Shown in pieces: positions 15,724 to 24,563 of a DNA stretch of 64,000 bases (positions are counted from its first letter, which is position 1; every line of letters begins with the position of its first letter). The stretch is from JBEVOS01 sp044226655 (GTDB lineage Bacteria; Pseudomonadota; Alphaproteobacteria; Caulobacterales; Aquidulcibacteraceae). Location: assembly GCA_044226655.1 (NCBI GenBank), contig JBGAGO010000001.1, positions 992,001-1,056,000 of the forward strand. Reading direction: 5' to 3'. The notes beneath the pieces were generated by a model. It did no database searches and was not told where the DNA came from. It saw nothing but the letters and a program-made list of their open reading frames with translations. A program made the position numbers and the translations under genes.

Positions 15724-17367
15724 TCAGCGCCTGAGGCCGAACATCCGCAGCCAGCCGCCGCTGGTCAGCACGGCGACGTCGAGCAGCGCCAGCGGCATGA
15801 AGACGCCCGGCGGCGCGGCCATGAAGAGTGGGCGCCAATCGGGATCGAATTTCTGCTTGAAGGCGCGCAGGCCGCGAAAGCCGTAGAGCGTCTCGCCTTC
15901 TTCGTAGACGGCCGCGCCGATCTTGGTCAGCGCGGGCGCGAGCCGGCGATGTTCGAGGCCCGCCAGCGGCGCCATGCCGAGATCGAGCGCCTCGAAGCCC
16001 TCGCCCTTGGCCCAGTCAATCAGCTTCACGAACAGATAATCCATAACATTGGGCGGCGCATCGGGCGCATAGCGCATCAGATCGATCGCCAATTCGCGCC
16101 GGCCCGCGCCGATCCAGAGATTGGCGAACGCGATCGGCGCGCCGTTCTGCGTCACGCACGCGATCGGCATGGCGCCGAGATAGGCCTCGTCGAAACGGCC
16201 CATAGAGAATGCTTTTTCGCCGCCGCCATGTGCGGCGAGCCAGGAATCGGAGATAGCTTTGAGATCGCCGCACGCGCCGGGCGCGCGCACCCCGAACGCG
16301 CAGCCTTCGCGGTCCAGCCGGTTGCGCGCCGTGCGCAGATTCTGCTTGGCCTTGCCGTCGAGCGTGAAGCGCTGCACGGGCGCGAGCGCGGTTTCGCCGA
16401 TCTTGCGCGCCACAAAGCCAAGCTCCGCGACCGCGCCCAGATCCTCTGCGCGCAGCGCATAGAACACCGGCAGCGCGCCCGCTTCGTCGGCGCGCTCGGC
16501 GAAGGCCCAGAGCAACGAATCGTGTTCGTCCGCACGTCCGCAAGGCGGGCCGATCGCGATCCAGCGCCTGCCATGGGCGCGAAACATCAGGAAGCTCTCG
16601 CCGCTTTCGGAGAACAGCAAATCCTTATCGCCCGTCAGCGCCAGCCAGGCGTCCGGTCGTGCGCGCTCGGCGTGGGCGATGACGCCGGCGGCGCGCGCCA
16701 GATCGGCCGCTGACGGGCGTCCGCGAAAGCGCGTCTTGGGCGCTGCGAACAATTGCGTGGCTGCGATCAGCGCGGCGAGCGCGGCCACCGCCATGCCGCC
16801 GCGCAAAAAGCGCGACGCATCGCCATCGAGCAGGAACGTCCACCAGAGTTCGTCGCGATACTCGACCTCGCGATAGGCGAAGAAGCCAAGCGCCAGCGCG
16901 CCCGCCACGGTCGCTGCGATGCCGATGAACCAGGGCGCCGTCAGCGGCTCGCTGAGCAGGCGCGATTTGCGCACGAATGCGCCGCGGCAGAGGTAAAGCC
17001 CGATCGCCACCAAGCTCAGCAGCGCGGCTTCTTCGAAGTCGAGCCCGCGGAAGAGCGCGAACAGCACGCCGAGGCAGAGCAGCGCCAAAGTCGCCAGATA
17101 GGCGCCCTCGCGCTTGCGCCAGAGCCCGGCGGCCAGCACGAGCAGCAGGAGGCCCACGACACTGGCCAGGAAATGCGAAAGCTCGATCACCAGCAGCGGC
17201 GCAATCTGGGACAGCGCCGTCATCCGCTCGGCCAGCTCGGGCGAGGCGCTGGTCGCCAGCAGCACCGCCCCGCTCAAGAAAACGAGCAGCGCGAAGGCTT
17301 GCGGCGTGAAGGCGATGAGCGCTGCGCGCAGCCAATTGGGCGCAGCTTCGGGGGCGGTTGTGCGCAT
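15724..17367 (-). CDS. MprF-like membrane protein with C-terminal DUF2156 aminoacyltransferase domain
   Basis: This protein of about 547 residues has an N-terminal membrane region with six or so helices (roughly residues 10-235 from the ATG at 17367) and a cytosolic GNAT-like DUF2156 domain. In the latter, FMFRAHGRRWIAIGPPCG, IACVTQNGAPIAFANLW and GFEALDLGMAPLAGL are visible. In MprF the domain transfers lysine or alanine to phosphatidylglycerol, and the membrane part flips the lipid. The membrane part here is shorter than in full MprF, so synthesis without the complete flippase is possible. A GTG at 17424 would add 19 residues; neither start has a strong ribosome site. Confidence 0.82.
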   Translation of the reverse strand: MRTTAPEAAPNWLRAALIAFTPQAFALLVFLSGAVLLATSASPELAERMTALSQIAPLLVIELSHFLASVVGLLLLVLAAGLWRKREGAYLATLALLCLGVLFALFRGLDFEEAALLSLVAIGLYLCRGAFVRKSRLLSEPLTAPWFIGIAATVAGALALGFFAYREVEYRDELWWTFLLDGDASRFLRGGMAVAALAALIAATQLFAAPKTRFRGRPSAADLARAAGVIAHAERARPDAWLALTGDKDLLFSESGESFLMFRAHGRRWIAIGPPCGRADEHDSLLWAFAERADEAGALPVFYALRAEDLGAVAELGFVARKIGETALAPVQRFTLDGKAKQNLRTARNRLDREGCAFGVRAPGACGDLKAISDSWLAAHGGGEKAFSMGRFDEAYLGAMPIACVTQNGAPIAFANLWIGAGRRELAIDLMRYAPDAPPNVMDYLFVKLIDWAKGEGFEALDLGMAPLAGLEHRRLAPALTKIGAAVYEEGETLYGFRGLRAFKQKFDPDWRPLFMAAPPGVFMPLALLDVAVLTSGGWLRMFGLRR

Positions 17368-17527
17368 GGGGAACGGCGGGCGCGGTCTAGCAGCGCCGCG
17401 TGCGCCTGTCAGGAAGCAGTCCACGCGCCACTCGCCTTAGAGCTGCGTCGAGATGTCCTGTGGGCCGATTTGGGATAGGGTGGCGACGCCCTATTTTAGG
17501 CGTCCTGACCCGGCAAAGCTTCCGTTC

Positions 17528-19039
17528 ATGACCGACGATCCGCCGCCGAACATGTTTGACCTGCAAGGCCGCCCCAAAGGGCGGGGGCGTTTTTTCATCG
17601 GCTTCGCCGCGGCCGCGGCGCTGGTGATTTCGGGCGCCATCGGCGGCGCCGTGGGCGCTTCGCTCACGCAGAGCCGCGCCGGCGCCAGCGTGGCGCTGCC
17701 GGGCTCGGCCAATGGCACGCCCGTTTCGTTCGCCGACGTGGCCCAGCGCGTGAAGCCGGCCGTGGTGTCGGTGCATGTCGAAATCCGCCCGGCCTATTCG
17801 AACGGCGCCGACGCTTCCGGCCCGGACAATCCGTTCAACGATTTCTTCCGCCGGTTCGGCGGCCAGCGCGTCCAGCCGCGCCAGGAGGCGGCCGGCTCGG
17901 GCTTCTTCATTTCGCAGGACGGCTTCATCGTCACCAACAACCATGTGGTGGAGAACGCCGAACGCCTGCAGGTGACGCTGGATGATGGGCGCACGCTCGA
18001 CGCGCGCCTGGTGGGCCGCGATCCGCGCACCGATCTGGCGCTGCTCAAGGTCGAAGGCGGGCCGTTCCCGTTCACGCAATTCGCGCAGCATGAGCCGCGC
18101 ATCGGCGATTGGGTGCTGGCGGTGGGCAATCCGTTCGGGCTCGGCGGCTCGGTGACGTCGGGCATCGTCTCGGCGCGCGGGCGCGATATCGGCGCGGGGC
18201 CCTATGACGATTTCCTGCAGATCGACGCGCCGGTGAACCAGGGCAATTCCGGCGGCCCGGCGTTCAATCTGAACGGCGAGGTCGTGGGCGTGAACACGGC
18301 GATCTATTCGCCCTCCGGCGGCAATGTCGGCATCGCGTTCGCGATCCCGGCGGCGACGGCGCAGCCGGTGGTGGAAGCTTTGATGCGGCGCGGTTCGGTC
18401 ACGCGCGGCTATCTCGGCGTTTCGGCCCAGCCGCTGACCGATGACATCGCGCGCGGCATGGGGCTGGCCAACGCGCATGGCGCGCTGATCGCGGAGGTCA
18501 CCTCGGGCAGCCCGGCCGAGCGCGCGGGCCTCCGGCCCGGGGACGTGATCTTGAGCGTCAACGATCGCGCGGTGGACGATGCGCGGGCGCTGGCGCGGAT
18601 CGTCGGGGGCTTCAGCCCGGGCGCCAACGCCACGGTCGCCTATGTGCGCGGCGGGGAGCAGCGTACGGCGCGCGTCGCGCTCGCGACGCAGCCCGATTCC
18701 GAGTCCGCGGATGCCCGGTCCGCGCCCAATGGCAAGGACAATGGCGTGGGCAGTGGGGCGCAGGGCGGCAATGCGGCCCTGGGCCTGGCGACGGCGCCCG
18801 TGGGCCAAGGCCGCGGCGGCGTCGTCATCACCGGCGTCGATCCCGATGGCCCGGCCGCCGAGCGCGGGGTGAATGTGGGCGATGTGATCCTCGAAGCGGG
18901 CGGCCATCCCGTGGCGCAGCCGGGCGATCTCGACGCCGCGGTGACCGAAGCGCGCCAGACGGGGCGCGGCGTGCTGCTGTTGCGCGTCCAATCCGAACAG
19001 GGCGTGGGCTATGTCGCGGTCCCGCTCGGCCAGGGCTAG
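17528..19039 (+). CDS. degP: DegP/HtrA-type periplasmic serine protease
   Basis: This 503-residue protein has an N-terminal signal-anchor (about 20-45), a trypsin-like domain with the triad H139 (TNNHVV), D169 (RTDLALLK) and S241 (GNSGGP), and two PDZ domains (about 285-380 and 425-500). The second PDZ is preceded by a low-complexity Gly/Asn/Asp linker. Family members degrade misfolded envelope proteins as oligomeric cages. The Q-rich LA loop of E. coli DegP is replaced by a short acidic/Phe-rich loop (NPFNDFFRRFGG), as in other alphaproteobacteria. Start chosen at MTDD; an upstream in-frame start would add 25 residues without homology. Confidence 0.92.
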   Translation: MTDDPPPNMFDLQGRPKGRGRFFIGFAAAAALVISGAIGGAVGASLTQSRAGASVALPGSANGTPVSFADVAQRVKPAVVSVHVEIRPAYSNGADASGPDNPFNDFFRRFGGQRVQPRQEAAGSGFFISQDGFIVTNNHVVENAERLQVTLDDGRTLDARLVGRDPRTDLALLKVEGGPFPFTQFAQHEPRIGDWVLAVGNPFGLGGSVTSGIVSARGRDIGAGPYDDFLQIDAPVNQGNSGGPAFNLNGEVVGVNTAIYSPSGGNVGIAFAIPAATAQPVVEALMRRGSVTRGYLGVSAQPLTDDIARGMGLANAHGALIAEVTSGSPAERAGLRPGDVILSVNDRAVDDARALARIVGGFSPGANATVAYVRGGEQRTARVALATQPDSESADARSAPNGKDNGVGSGAQGGNAALGLATAPVGQGRGGVVITGVDPDGPAAERGVNVGDVILEAGGHPVAQPGDLDAAVTEARQTGRGVLLLRVQSEQGVGYVAVPLGQG

Positions 19040-19052
19040 GCGACAAGAAAAA

Positions 19053-19077
19053 GCGCGGCGGAGATGATCCGCCGCGC
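19053..19077 (-). terminator. Terminator of the leftward small gene
   Basis: GCGCGGCGGA and TCCGCCGCGC form a perfect 10-bp stem with a five-base loop. Read leftwards the stem is followed by TTTTTCTT, so it is an intrinsic terminator for the minus strand, 40 bases beyond the stop of the 33-codon gene. In the rightward direction it also sits just after degP but lacks a T run there. Confidence 0.75.
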
Positions 19078-19117
19078 GAAAGTCGCACGGGAGCTTGAAC
19101 GAGAGGTCGGGAGGCCG

Positions 19118-19219
19118 TTAGGCCACCATGTGCGCCGCTTGGCTCAGCACGGGCGCCGCGACGATTGCGAAGACGAAGCAGGCGGCGAGGACCGAGAAGA
19201 GGCGGGCTTGGGTGGTCAT
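19118..19219 (-). CDS. Small hydrophobic peptide, 33 codons
   Basis: An ATG at 19219 opens a 33-residue frame ending in TAA (19118-19120). AGGAG lies 7 bases before the ATG, and a strong leftward terminator follows the stop, so the unit looks like a genuine free-standing small gene. The peptide begins MTTQARLFSVLAACFVF, continues AIVAAPVLSQAAHMVA, and is a single hydrophobic helix or an uncleaved signal sequence. A GTCGC...GCGAC stem (19241-19257) lies in the 5' leader. The function is unknown; a small membrane protein is likely. Confidence 0.6.
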   Translation of the reverse strand: MTTQARLFSVLAACFVFAIVAAPVLSQAAHMVA

Positions 19220-19290
19220 GACGGGCTCCTTGGCTCTGGTGTCGCCTCATCAGCGACAAGACAAAGATGCCCCGCGCCGGCTCGGGTCGC

Positions 19291-19306
19291 CGTGACAGGG
19301 GTCACG
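19291..19306. promoter_or_regulatory. Inverted repeat before the glycosyltransferase gene
   Basis: CGTGAC and GTCACG are separated by four bases. The dyad is immediately upstream of the GTG start at 19309 and within the region between two divergent genes. It may be an operator for either direction or a weak hairpin near the glycosyltransferase start. The short length makes chance occurrence possible. Confidence 0.25.
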
Positions 19307-19308
19307 CT

Positions 19309-20193
19309 GTGATCTCGGCGCAAAGCCCCGTCAGCGCGATCGTGGTGAGCTATCGCACCGGGCCGATGCTGTGGGCCTGCCTCGACCGCGCCTTCGATGC
19401 GCCGGAGATCGGCGAGGTGATCGTCGTCGATAACGGCAATCCGCCGGAGGTCAGCGCCCGCTTGCGCGCGCTTGCGGCGCGGCGCGGCGATGTCCGCCTC
19501 GTGCAGGGCCAAGGCAATGTCGGCTTTGCGCGCGCCTGCAATCTGGGCGCAGCCCAGGCGCGGGGCGAGGCGCTGCTGTTTCTCAATCCCGACCTGCTGC
19601 TGGCGCCGGGCGCGGTGCGTGCGCTGCTCGATGCGGCGAAAGAGGCGAAAGCGCCCTGCATTATCGGCGGCCTCATCATCGGGCCGGATGGGCGCGAGCA
19701 GAAGGGCGCGCGGCGCCTGCGCGTGACGCCGTGGCGCGCGTTCGTGTCGTTCAGCGGCTTGGCGCGTTTCGAAAACGCGTCGCGCCTTTTCACCGATCTG
19801 CATCGCCGGCGCGAGCCTGTGCCGGAAGCGGCGGCGCCGATGCCGGTGGTGAGCGGCGCGCTGATGCTGATCCCACGCGCCAGCTTCGACCTTCTGAGCG
19901 GCTTCGATACGCGCTACTTCCTGCACGTCGAAGATATCGACATCTGCCGCCGCGCCGAAAAGCTCGGCGGCGGCGCGATCTTCCAGCCGCGCGCGCGCGC
20001 CGATCATGCGAGCGCGACCAGCGATGCGCCGGCGGCCTTTGTCGAATGGCACAAGGCGCGCGGGTTTCAGCGCTATTTCCGGGGCGAGGCGGAAGGCATT
20101 GGCGCGCGCATCATGGCCGAACTGGCGGGCGCGGCGCTGCTCGTGCTGTTGCCGGCGCGGGCCTGGCTCCTTTCAGCGCGCAGCGGCCGATGA
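19309..20193 (+). CDS. Glycosyltransferase family 2
   Basis: This GT-A fold transferase of about 294 residues has an N-terminal SAIVVSYRTG, the nucleotide-binding VIVVDNGN, GNVGFARACNLGA, the FLNPDLLL block holding the DxD-equivalent, and the acceptor-side RYFLHVEDIDICRRAEKLG, where the ED pair is the usual catalytic base. A C-terminal hydrophobic helix (LAGAALLVLLPARAWLL) may peripherally anchor it. The pattern resembles rhamnosyl- or O-antigen transferases. GTG at 19309 has AGGGG upstream; an ATG at 19267 is an alternative. It overlaps the next gene by ATGA. Confidence 0.85.
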   Translation: MISAQSPVSAIVVSYRTGPMLWACLDRAFDAPEIGEVIVVDNGNPPEVSARLRALAARRGDVRLVQGQGNVGFARACNLGAAQARGEALLFLNPDLLLAPGAVRALLDAAKEAKAPCIIGGLIIGPDGREQKGARRLRVTPWRAFVSFSGLARFENASRLFTDLHRRREPVPEAAAPMPVVSGALMLIPRASFDLLSGFDTRYFLHVEDIDICRRAEKLGGGAIFQPRARADHASATSDAPAAFVEWHKARGFQRYFRGEAEGIGARIMAELAGAALLVLLPARAWLLSARSGR

Positions 20194-21032
20194 AAGCGGT
20201 GGTGTTCGGCGCCGGCGGCCCGACGGGCGAAGCGATTGCGCTGGAGCTGGCGGCGCTGGGGCATGAGGTGATCGCGGCGCAACGGCGCGATGCGCCGGCG
20301 CCTAAGCTCACGCAGGCCGGCGTGCGCATCGTGCATGCGGATTTCGACGCGCTGGACACGATCACCTCCGCGCTCGCCGATGCGGACATCGCATTCTTCG
20401 CGCCGCATCTGCTGACCAGTGTGCGCGCGCGGGCCAAGGCTGCGGCCAAGACGCGGCTGGTGTTCTTTTCGAGCAATACCGTGTTCGCCGCGCCGGGCTC
20501 ACAAACGGCCAGGGCGCTCGCCGATTGCGAGCATGCGATCCTGGCGGCGCGGCCGGATGCGCTCATTCTGCGGCCGACTTTGATCTATGGCGATCCGCGC
20601 CAGCCGACGATCACGCGCCTGCTCGCGATGGCGCGGACGCGCGCGATCCTGCCCATGCCCGGCTTGGGCTTCGAGCGGCACCAGCCGGTGTTCGTCGCCG
20701 ATCTCGCGCGCCTTGCGGTGGAGGCGGGGCTGGAGCGGGGCCTCAGCGGCGCATTCGGCGTCGGCGGCGCGGAGATCGTGCGCGCGGCGCGGATGTATCG
20801 CACGATCGCGCGCGTCGCGGGCGGACGCGCCATCGTGGCGCCGGCGCCGAAGCTCGTCCTTCAACTCGCATCGCGCGTCAGATCCTTGCCGCTCGACGAT
20901 GAACAGATCGCGCGCATCGGGCGCGACCGCATCGCCGGCGCGCCGCTGCCGCGACAATTCCAGGCGCGCGTTGGTTGGGAAGAAGGATTGCGCAAGCTGC
21001 TGGCGGCGATGGATCAGTCGGCGAGAACGTGA
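20190..21032 (+). CDS. NAD-dependent epimerase/dehydratase family protein
   Basis: This 280-residue Rossmann protein of the atypical short-chain type has GAGGPTGEAIALELAALGHEV (dinucleotide loop), VFFSSNTVFA and ILRPTLIYGDPRQPTI. The usual YxxxK catalytic pair is not evident after the SSN strand, where TARALADCEHAIL is found instead. It is therefore closer to NmrA-like or complex I subunit-like members than to true epimerases. It is translationally coupled to the glycosyltransferase by ATGA. The 3' end overlaps the convergent fusion gene by 19 bases. Confidence 0.75.
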   Translation: MKAVVFGAGGPTGEAIALELAALGHEVIAAQRRDAPAPKLTQAGVRIVHADFDALDTITSALADADIAFFAPHLLTSVRARAKAAAKTRLVFFSSNTVFAAPGSQTARALADCEHAILAARPDALILRPTLIYGDPRQPTITRLLAMARTRAILPMPGLGFERHQPVFVADLARLAVEAGLERGLSGAFGVGGAEIVRAARMYRTIARVAGGRAIVAPAPKLVLQLASRVRSLPLDDEQIARIGRDRIAGAPLPRQFQARVGWEEGLRKLLAAMDQSART

Positions 21033-22648
21033 GCGAGCGCGGCGCGCAGATCGCCACCCTCGTGCAGGATCGCCTTGAGGCCGGCGGCGCGGCCTGCGTC
21101 CACGTCGCGCTGCGCGTCGCCGATCATCACGCTGCGCAGCGGATCGATGGGGTTCTCGCGCAGCGCTCTGAGCAGCATGCCGGGATTGGGCTTCGCATCC
21201 CAATGCGGAGCCGGTTGCGGCGCATGATAGAACGCGTCGATCCGCGCGCCCTGCGCCGCGAGCTCCTCCTGCATGCGCGCATGGAAGGCGTGCATGGCGG
21301 CTTCATCGTAGAGCCCGCGCGCAATGCCCGATTGATTAGTGACGACGATGGCCTGCCAGCCTTTCTCGTTCACCGCGCGCACGGCCTCAATGGCGCCCGG
21401 CCGCCAGCGCAGATCATCGACGCGATGGGCGTAGCCGATATCTTCGTTGAGCGTCCCGTCGCGATCGAAGAACACCGCAGGCGTTACATCCCTGTGCGGC
21501 GCGTGGCCTTCGAGCCGCGCCAGCGCCTGTTCGGCGATGGCGAGCGAAGAGGTGAGGCCGGGCGATTCGATGCCGAACAGATTGACCAAGCCGGCGATTC
21601 CATGCGCCTCCGCGCCGTCGATGCGGAAATCCGCAGCCGCTTCGCCGCGGCCCGAAATCTTCGGCCGGCAGCCGGAATAATCCGGCGTCAGCGCCTCGTC
21701 TTTCAAAGCGGGCCAATAGCGCCGGATGGCGTCGTAAAAAGAGTCTGCGCGGCGCGGATCGACATCGTAATTCACGGCGGCGGGATCATCGCTCCCCAGC
21801 CATTCGACGTCCGGCCCAAAGCGCATGCGGCCGGCGAGATCGATCGTGAGATGCACGCCGAGCCCGCCTTCGACCGGCGCAGGATAGATCAGGCGCTGGA
21901 AAGCAGGGCGGCCGGCGCAGCCGAAATAATTTCCCTTGGCAAGCACCCGCTTGGGGATCGCATTGGGAGAAAGGCCGCGCAGCGCGCGCGCGACGTCCTG
22001 CGCGTTGAGGCCGGCGGCGTTGATGAGCTTGCGGCAGAGCAAGCGCGCCGGCGTCTCACCGCCGATTTCCAATAGGAAGCTGCCATCCGTGCGGATCTCG
22101 CCGCCGATCAGCGGCGCGCCAAACGCGATGGCGCCGCCGGCGGCCTCGAGTTCGCCCTGCAGCGCCAGCATCAGGCCATGGCTGTCGACGATGCCGGTCT
22201 CGGGCGAGAGCAGCGCGGAGACGCAGGCGAGGTTCGGCTCAAGCGCGCGCGCCTCCGCGCCCGATAGCAGGCGCAAGCCTTCCACGCCGTTCTCCACGCC
22301 GCGCGCGTGGATGGCGGCGATCTGGGCTTCTTCGGCTGGCGAGGTCGCGACGATCAGCTTGCCGATCTTGCGATGCGCAACCTGCGTGCGTTCGAGGAAG
22401 GGGTAGAGCAGGCGCCGGCCATGCACGCAGAGGCGGTGGCGCAGCGAGCCGGTCGGATAGTACATTCCAGCATGGATGACTTCGCTGTTGCGCGAGGAGA
22501 CGCCGCCGCCGATGCCGAAACCGGCTTCCAGCACGAGGACGTCATGGCCATTGTGCGCAAGCGCGGCCGCGCAGGCGAGGCCCACCACGCCCGCGCCGAT
22601 CACGACTGCCTCGATCTCGTCTTCGTTCACCATCGCCTCGGCGCGCAT
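21014..22648 (-). CDS. Fusion of an FAD-dependent oxidoreductase (LhgO-like) with a HAD-IIIA phosphatase (GmhB-like)
   Basis: Residues about 12-380 form a DAO-family oxidase with VIGAGVVGLACAAALA, the RNSEVIHAGMYYP stretch typical of L-2-hydroxyglutarate oxidases, and a C-terminal FGIESPGLTSSLAIAE. Residues about 388-544 are a HAD-IIIA hydrolase with FFDRDGTLNED (nucleophile D395, D397), VVTNQSGIARG, the lysine in AKPNPGML (K486) and MIGDAQRDVDAG. This resembles heptose-bisphosphate or histidinol phosphatases, but the zinc-loop cysteines of GmhB are absent. The two activities are normally separate proteins. The start is ATG at 22648 or 22633. Substrates of both halves are unknown. Confidence 0.85.
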   Translation of the reverse strand: MRAEAMVNEDEIEAVVIGAGVVGLACAAALAHNGHDVLVLEAGFGIGGGVSSRNSEVIHAGMYYPTGSLRHRLCVHGRRLLYPFLERTQVAHRKIGKLIVATSPAEEAQIAAIHARGVENGVEGLRLLSGAEARALEPNLACVSALLSPETGIVDSHGLMLALQGELEAAGGAIAFGAPLIGGEIRTDGSFLLEIGGETPARLLCRKLINAAGLNAQDVARALRGLSPNAIPKRVLAKGNYFGCAGRPAFQRLIYPAPVEGGLGVHLTIDLAGRMRFGPDVEWLGSDDPAAVNYDVDPRRADSFYDAIRRYWPALKDEALTPDYSGCRPKISGRGEAAADFRIDGAEAHGIAGLVNLFGIESPGLTSSLAIAEQALARLEGHAPHRDVTPAVFFDRDGTLNEDIGYAHRVDDLRWRPGAIEAVRAVNEKGWQAIVVTNQSGIARGLYDEAAMHAFHARMQEELAAQGARIDAFYHAPQPAPHWDAKPNPGMLLRALRENPIDPLRSVMIGDAQRDVDAGRAAGLKAILHEGGDLRAALAHVLAD

Positions 22649-22680
22649 CCGCGCTTCTTGAACAGCATGGAGGCCGCTTC

Positions 22681-23439
22681 GTGAAGGCTTTGCCCGTTCT
22701 GCTCGTCGTTCTGATCCTGCTGGTCGCGCCGCGGGCGCACGCGGAGACCTATCGGCTGCGCTATGAAGCGCAAATCCTGGGCCTGCTGACGATCGGCGCC
22801 GCGTCTTACGAGGTCAGCGTGGCGCAGGGCGGGGGCTATGCGGCGCAGGGCGGCGTGCAGACCTCCGGCGTGGCGCGGCTGTTCGATCAGACCAGCATCC
22901 GCGCCTCGGCGAGCGGACAGGTGGGCGCGCGCGGCGTGGTGTGGGCCAATTACCTGCTCGTGCATGCCTATGCGAACAAGTCGCGCCGCGTCGATATGCG
23001 CCGCACGCCGGGCGACATCGAAACCACGATCGCGCCGCGCTACGGCAATATGGGGACCCCGCCGGCCACGCCCGCGCAGCGCGCGAATTCCTATGATCCA
23101 ATCAGCGCGCTGTTCGCGCTTGGCCGTCAGATCGCGGCGACGCAAAGCTGCAGTGGCCGCGTGCTCGTGTTCGACGGGCGCCAGCATTATCGGCTCGCCG
23201 CCAGCGGCGGGGCGCGCGGAACCTTCAATGGCGGCGGTTACCAGGGCCCGGCGCTCCGCTGCGCGCTGCGTTACGAGGCGCTGGCCGGCTATACCGATCT
23301 TGCGGAGGCGCGGCGCGCGCCGGAGGCGGAGGCTTGGTTTGGCCTGGGCGGTGATTTCGCCCCGCTGCTGCAGCTGACGATCCCAACCCCGCTCGGCCCC
23401 GCACGGCTCGATCTGCGCGGTTATGAGCGGCGCGCTTAG
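22681..23439 (+). CDS. DUF3108 family exported protein
   Basis: This 252-residue protein has a clear Sec signal peptide (MKALPVLLVVLILLVAPRAHA, cleavage after about 21) and a beta-rich DUF3108 domain. Typical features are YRLRYEAQILGLLTIGAASYEV, YDPISALFALG and a basic VFDGRQHYRL. The family is periplasmic or outer membrane associated and of unknown function. The start is GTG with GGAGG 7 bases upstream. It is divergent from the FAD-HAD fusion gene and its end overlaps the convergent gnnB stop by four bases. Confidence 0.85.
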   Translation: MKALPVLLVVLILLVAPRAHAETYRLRYEAQILGLLTIGAASYEVSVAQGGGYAAQGGVQTSGVARLFDQTSIRASASGQVGARGVVWANYLLVHAYANKSRRVDMRRTPGDIETTIAPRYGNMGTPPATPAQRANSYDPISALFALGRQIAATQSCSGRVLVFDGRQHYRLAASGGARGTFNGGGYQGPALRCALRYEALAGYTDLAEARRAPEAEAWFGLGGDFAPLLQLTIPTPLGPARLDLRGYERRA

Positions 23440-24563
23440 CCGCCGGCCTTGACGAAATCGCGGATCGCGCCGGCGATGCGGCTCTGTGTCTGGCCGTCGA
23501 GATAGGGATGCATGGGCAGCGCGATAACGCGCTGGGCGATGTCTTCCGTCACCTTGAGCCCGCCCGCGCCGACCGGGAAATCGCGATAGGCGGATTGGGC
23601 GTGGATCGGGCGCGGGTAATATTGCGCGGTGGGGATTTCCGCCGTGCGCAGATGGGCGGCGAGACCGTCGCGGTCTTCGCACTCGATCACATATTGCGCC
23701 CATGTCGAGACGCCGCCCTCGATCACGCGCGGCGTACGCACGGCGCCTTCGAGCAGATTGGCGTAGCGATCGGCGATGTCGTTTCGCTTTTCGATCTCGT
23801 CGGCGAAGATGGCGAGCTTCTCGATCAGGATGGCGGCCTGGATCGTATCGAGGCGCGAATTCATGCCAATGCGGACATTGTCGTATTTGTCGACGCCGGC
23901 GCCATGGTTGACGAGCGAACGGATGATTGCGGTGTCGCCATCGTCATTGGTGAGCGTCGCGCCGCCATCGCCGTAACAGCCGAGCGGCTTGGCGGGGAAG
24001 AAGCTCGTCGTCGCCGCATCGGACCAGACGAGCGGATGCGCGCCGTTCAGCGTGCAGCCGAAGCCTTGTGCGCTGTCGGCCAGCAGTTTGAGGCCGTGCT
24101 TCTTCGCGATCGCCGAGATCGCGGGATAATCGGCCGGCTGGCCGAACAGATCGACCGCGATCACGACCTTTGGCGTGAGCTTGCCGGCGCGTTTCACGTC
24201 CTCGATCGCGGCGTCGAGGCTCTTGGGGTCGATGTTGTACGTATCCGGCAGGACATCGACGAACACCGGCGTCGCGCCGATCCAGGGCACGATCTCCGCC
24301 GTCGCCGCGAACGAGAAGGACGGGCAGAACACCGCATCGCCTTCGCCTACGCCCCAGGCCATCAGCGCAAGCACCAGCGCGTCGGTGCCGTTGGCGTTGG
24401 AGATGGCGTGCTTGGCGCCGCCGAACGTGGCGAGCTGGGCTTCGAAGGCTTTCACCTCCGGGCCTTGAATGAATTGCCCGTGCGCGAGCACGCGCGCGAT
24501 GGCGGCGTCGATCTTGTCGGCGATGCGGGCGCGCTGCGCCTGCAGATCAATGAACGGAAGCAT
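23436..24563 (-). CDS. gnnB: DegT/DnrJ/EryC1 sugar aminotransferase, probable UDP-GlcNAc 3-transaminase
   Basis: This 375-residue PLP enzyme has NANGTDALVLAL (cofactor phosphate site), D163 in LLADSAQGFG, the Schiff-base lysine K192 in SFFPAKPLGCYGDGGA and the DegT tail NSRLDTIQAAIL. It directly follows a Gfo/Idh/MocA dehydrogenase, overlapping it by 17 bases, in an operon headed by glmS. That pair and context match GnnA/GnnB, which turn UDP-GlcNAc into the 3-amino sugar used for amide-linked lipid A. A role in another 3-amino sugar (WbpE-like) is the alternative. Confidence 0.75.
   Translation of the reverse strand: MLPFIDLQAQRARIADKIDAAIARVLAHGQFIQGPEVKAFEAQLATFGGAKHAISNANGTDALVLALMAWGVGEGDAVFCPSFSFAATAEIVPWIGATPVFVDVLPDTYNIDPKSLDAAIEDVKRAGKLTPKVVIAVDLFGQPADYPAISAIAKKHGLKLLADSAQGFGCTLNGAHPLVWSDAATTSFFPAKPLGCYGDGGATLTNDDGDTAIIRSLVNHGAGVDKYDNVRIGMNSRLDTIQAAILIEKLAIFADEIEKRNDIADRYANLLEGAVRTPRVIEGGVSTWAQYVIECEDRDGLAAHLRTAEIPTAQYYPRPIHAQSAYRDFPVGAGGLKVTEDIAQRVIALPMHPYLDGQTQSRIAGAIRDFVKAGG

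Noticed and set aside
17387..18991. 534-codon minus-strand frame opposite degP
   Set aside because: The protease on the plus strand has an intact triad and PDZ domains; the antisense frame is low-complexity Arg/His/Asp.
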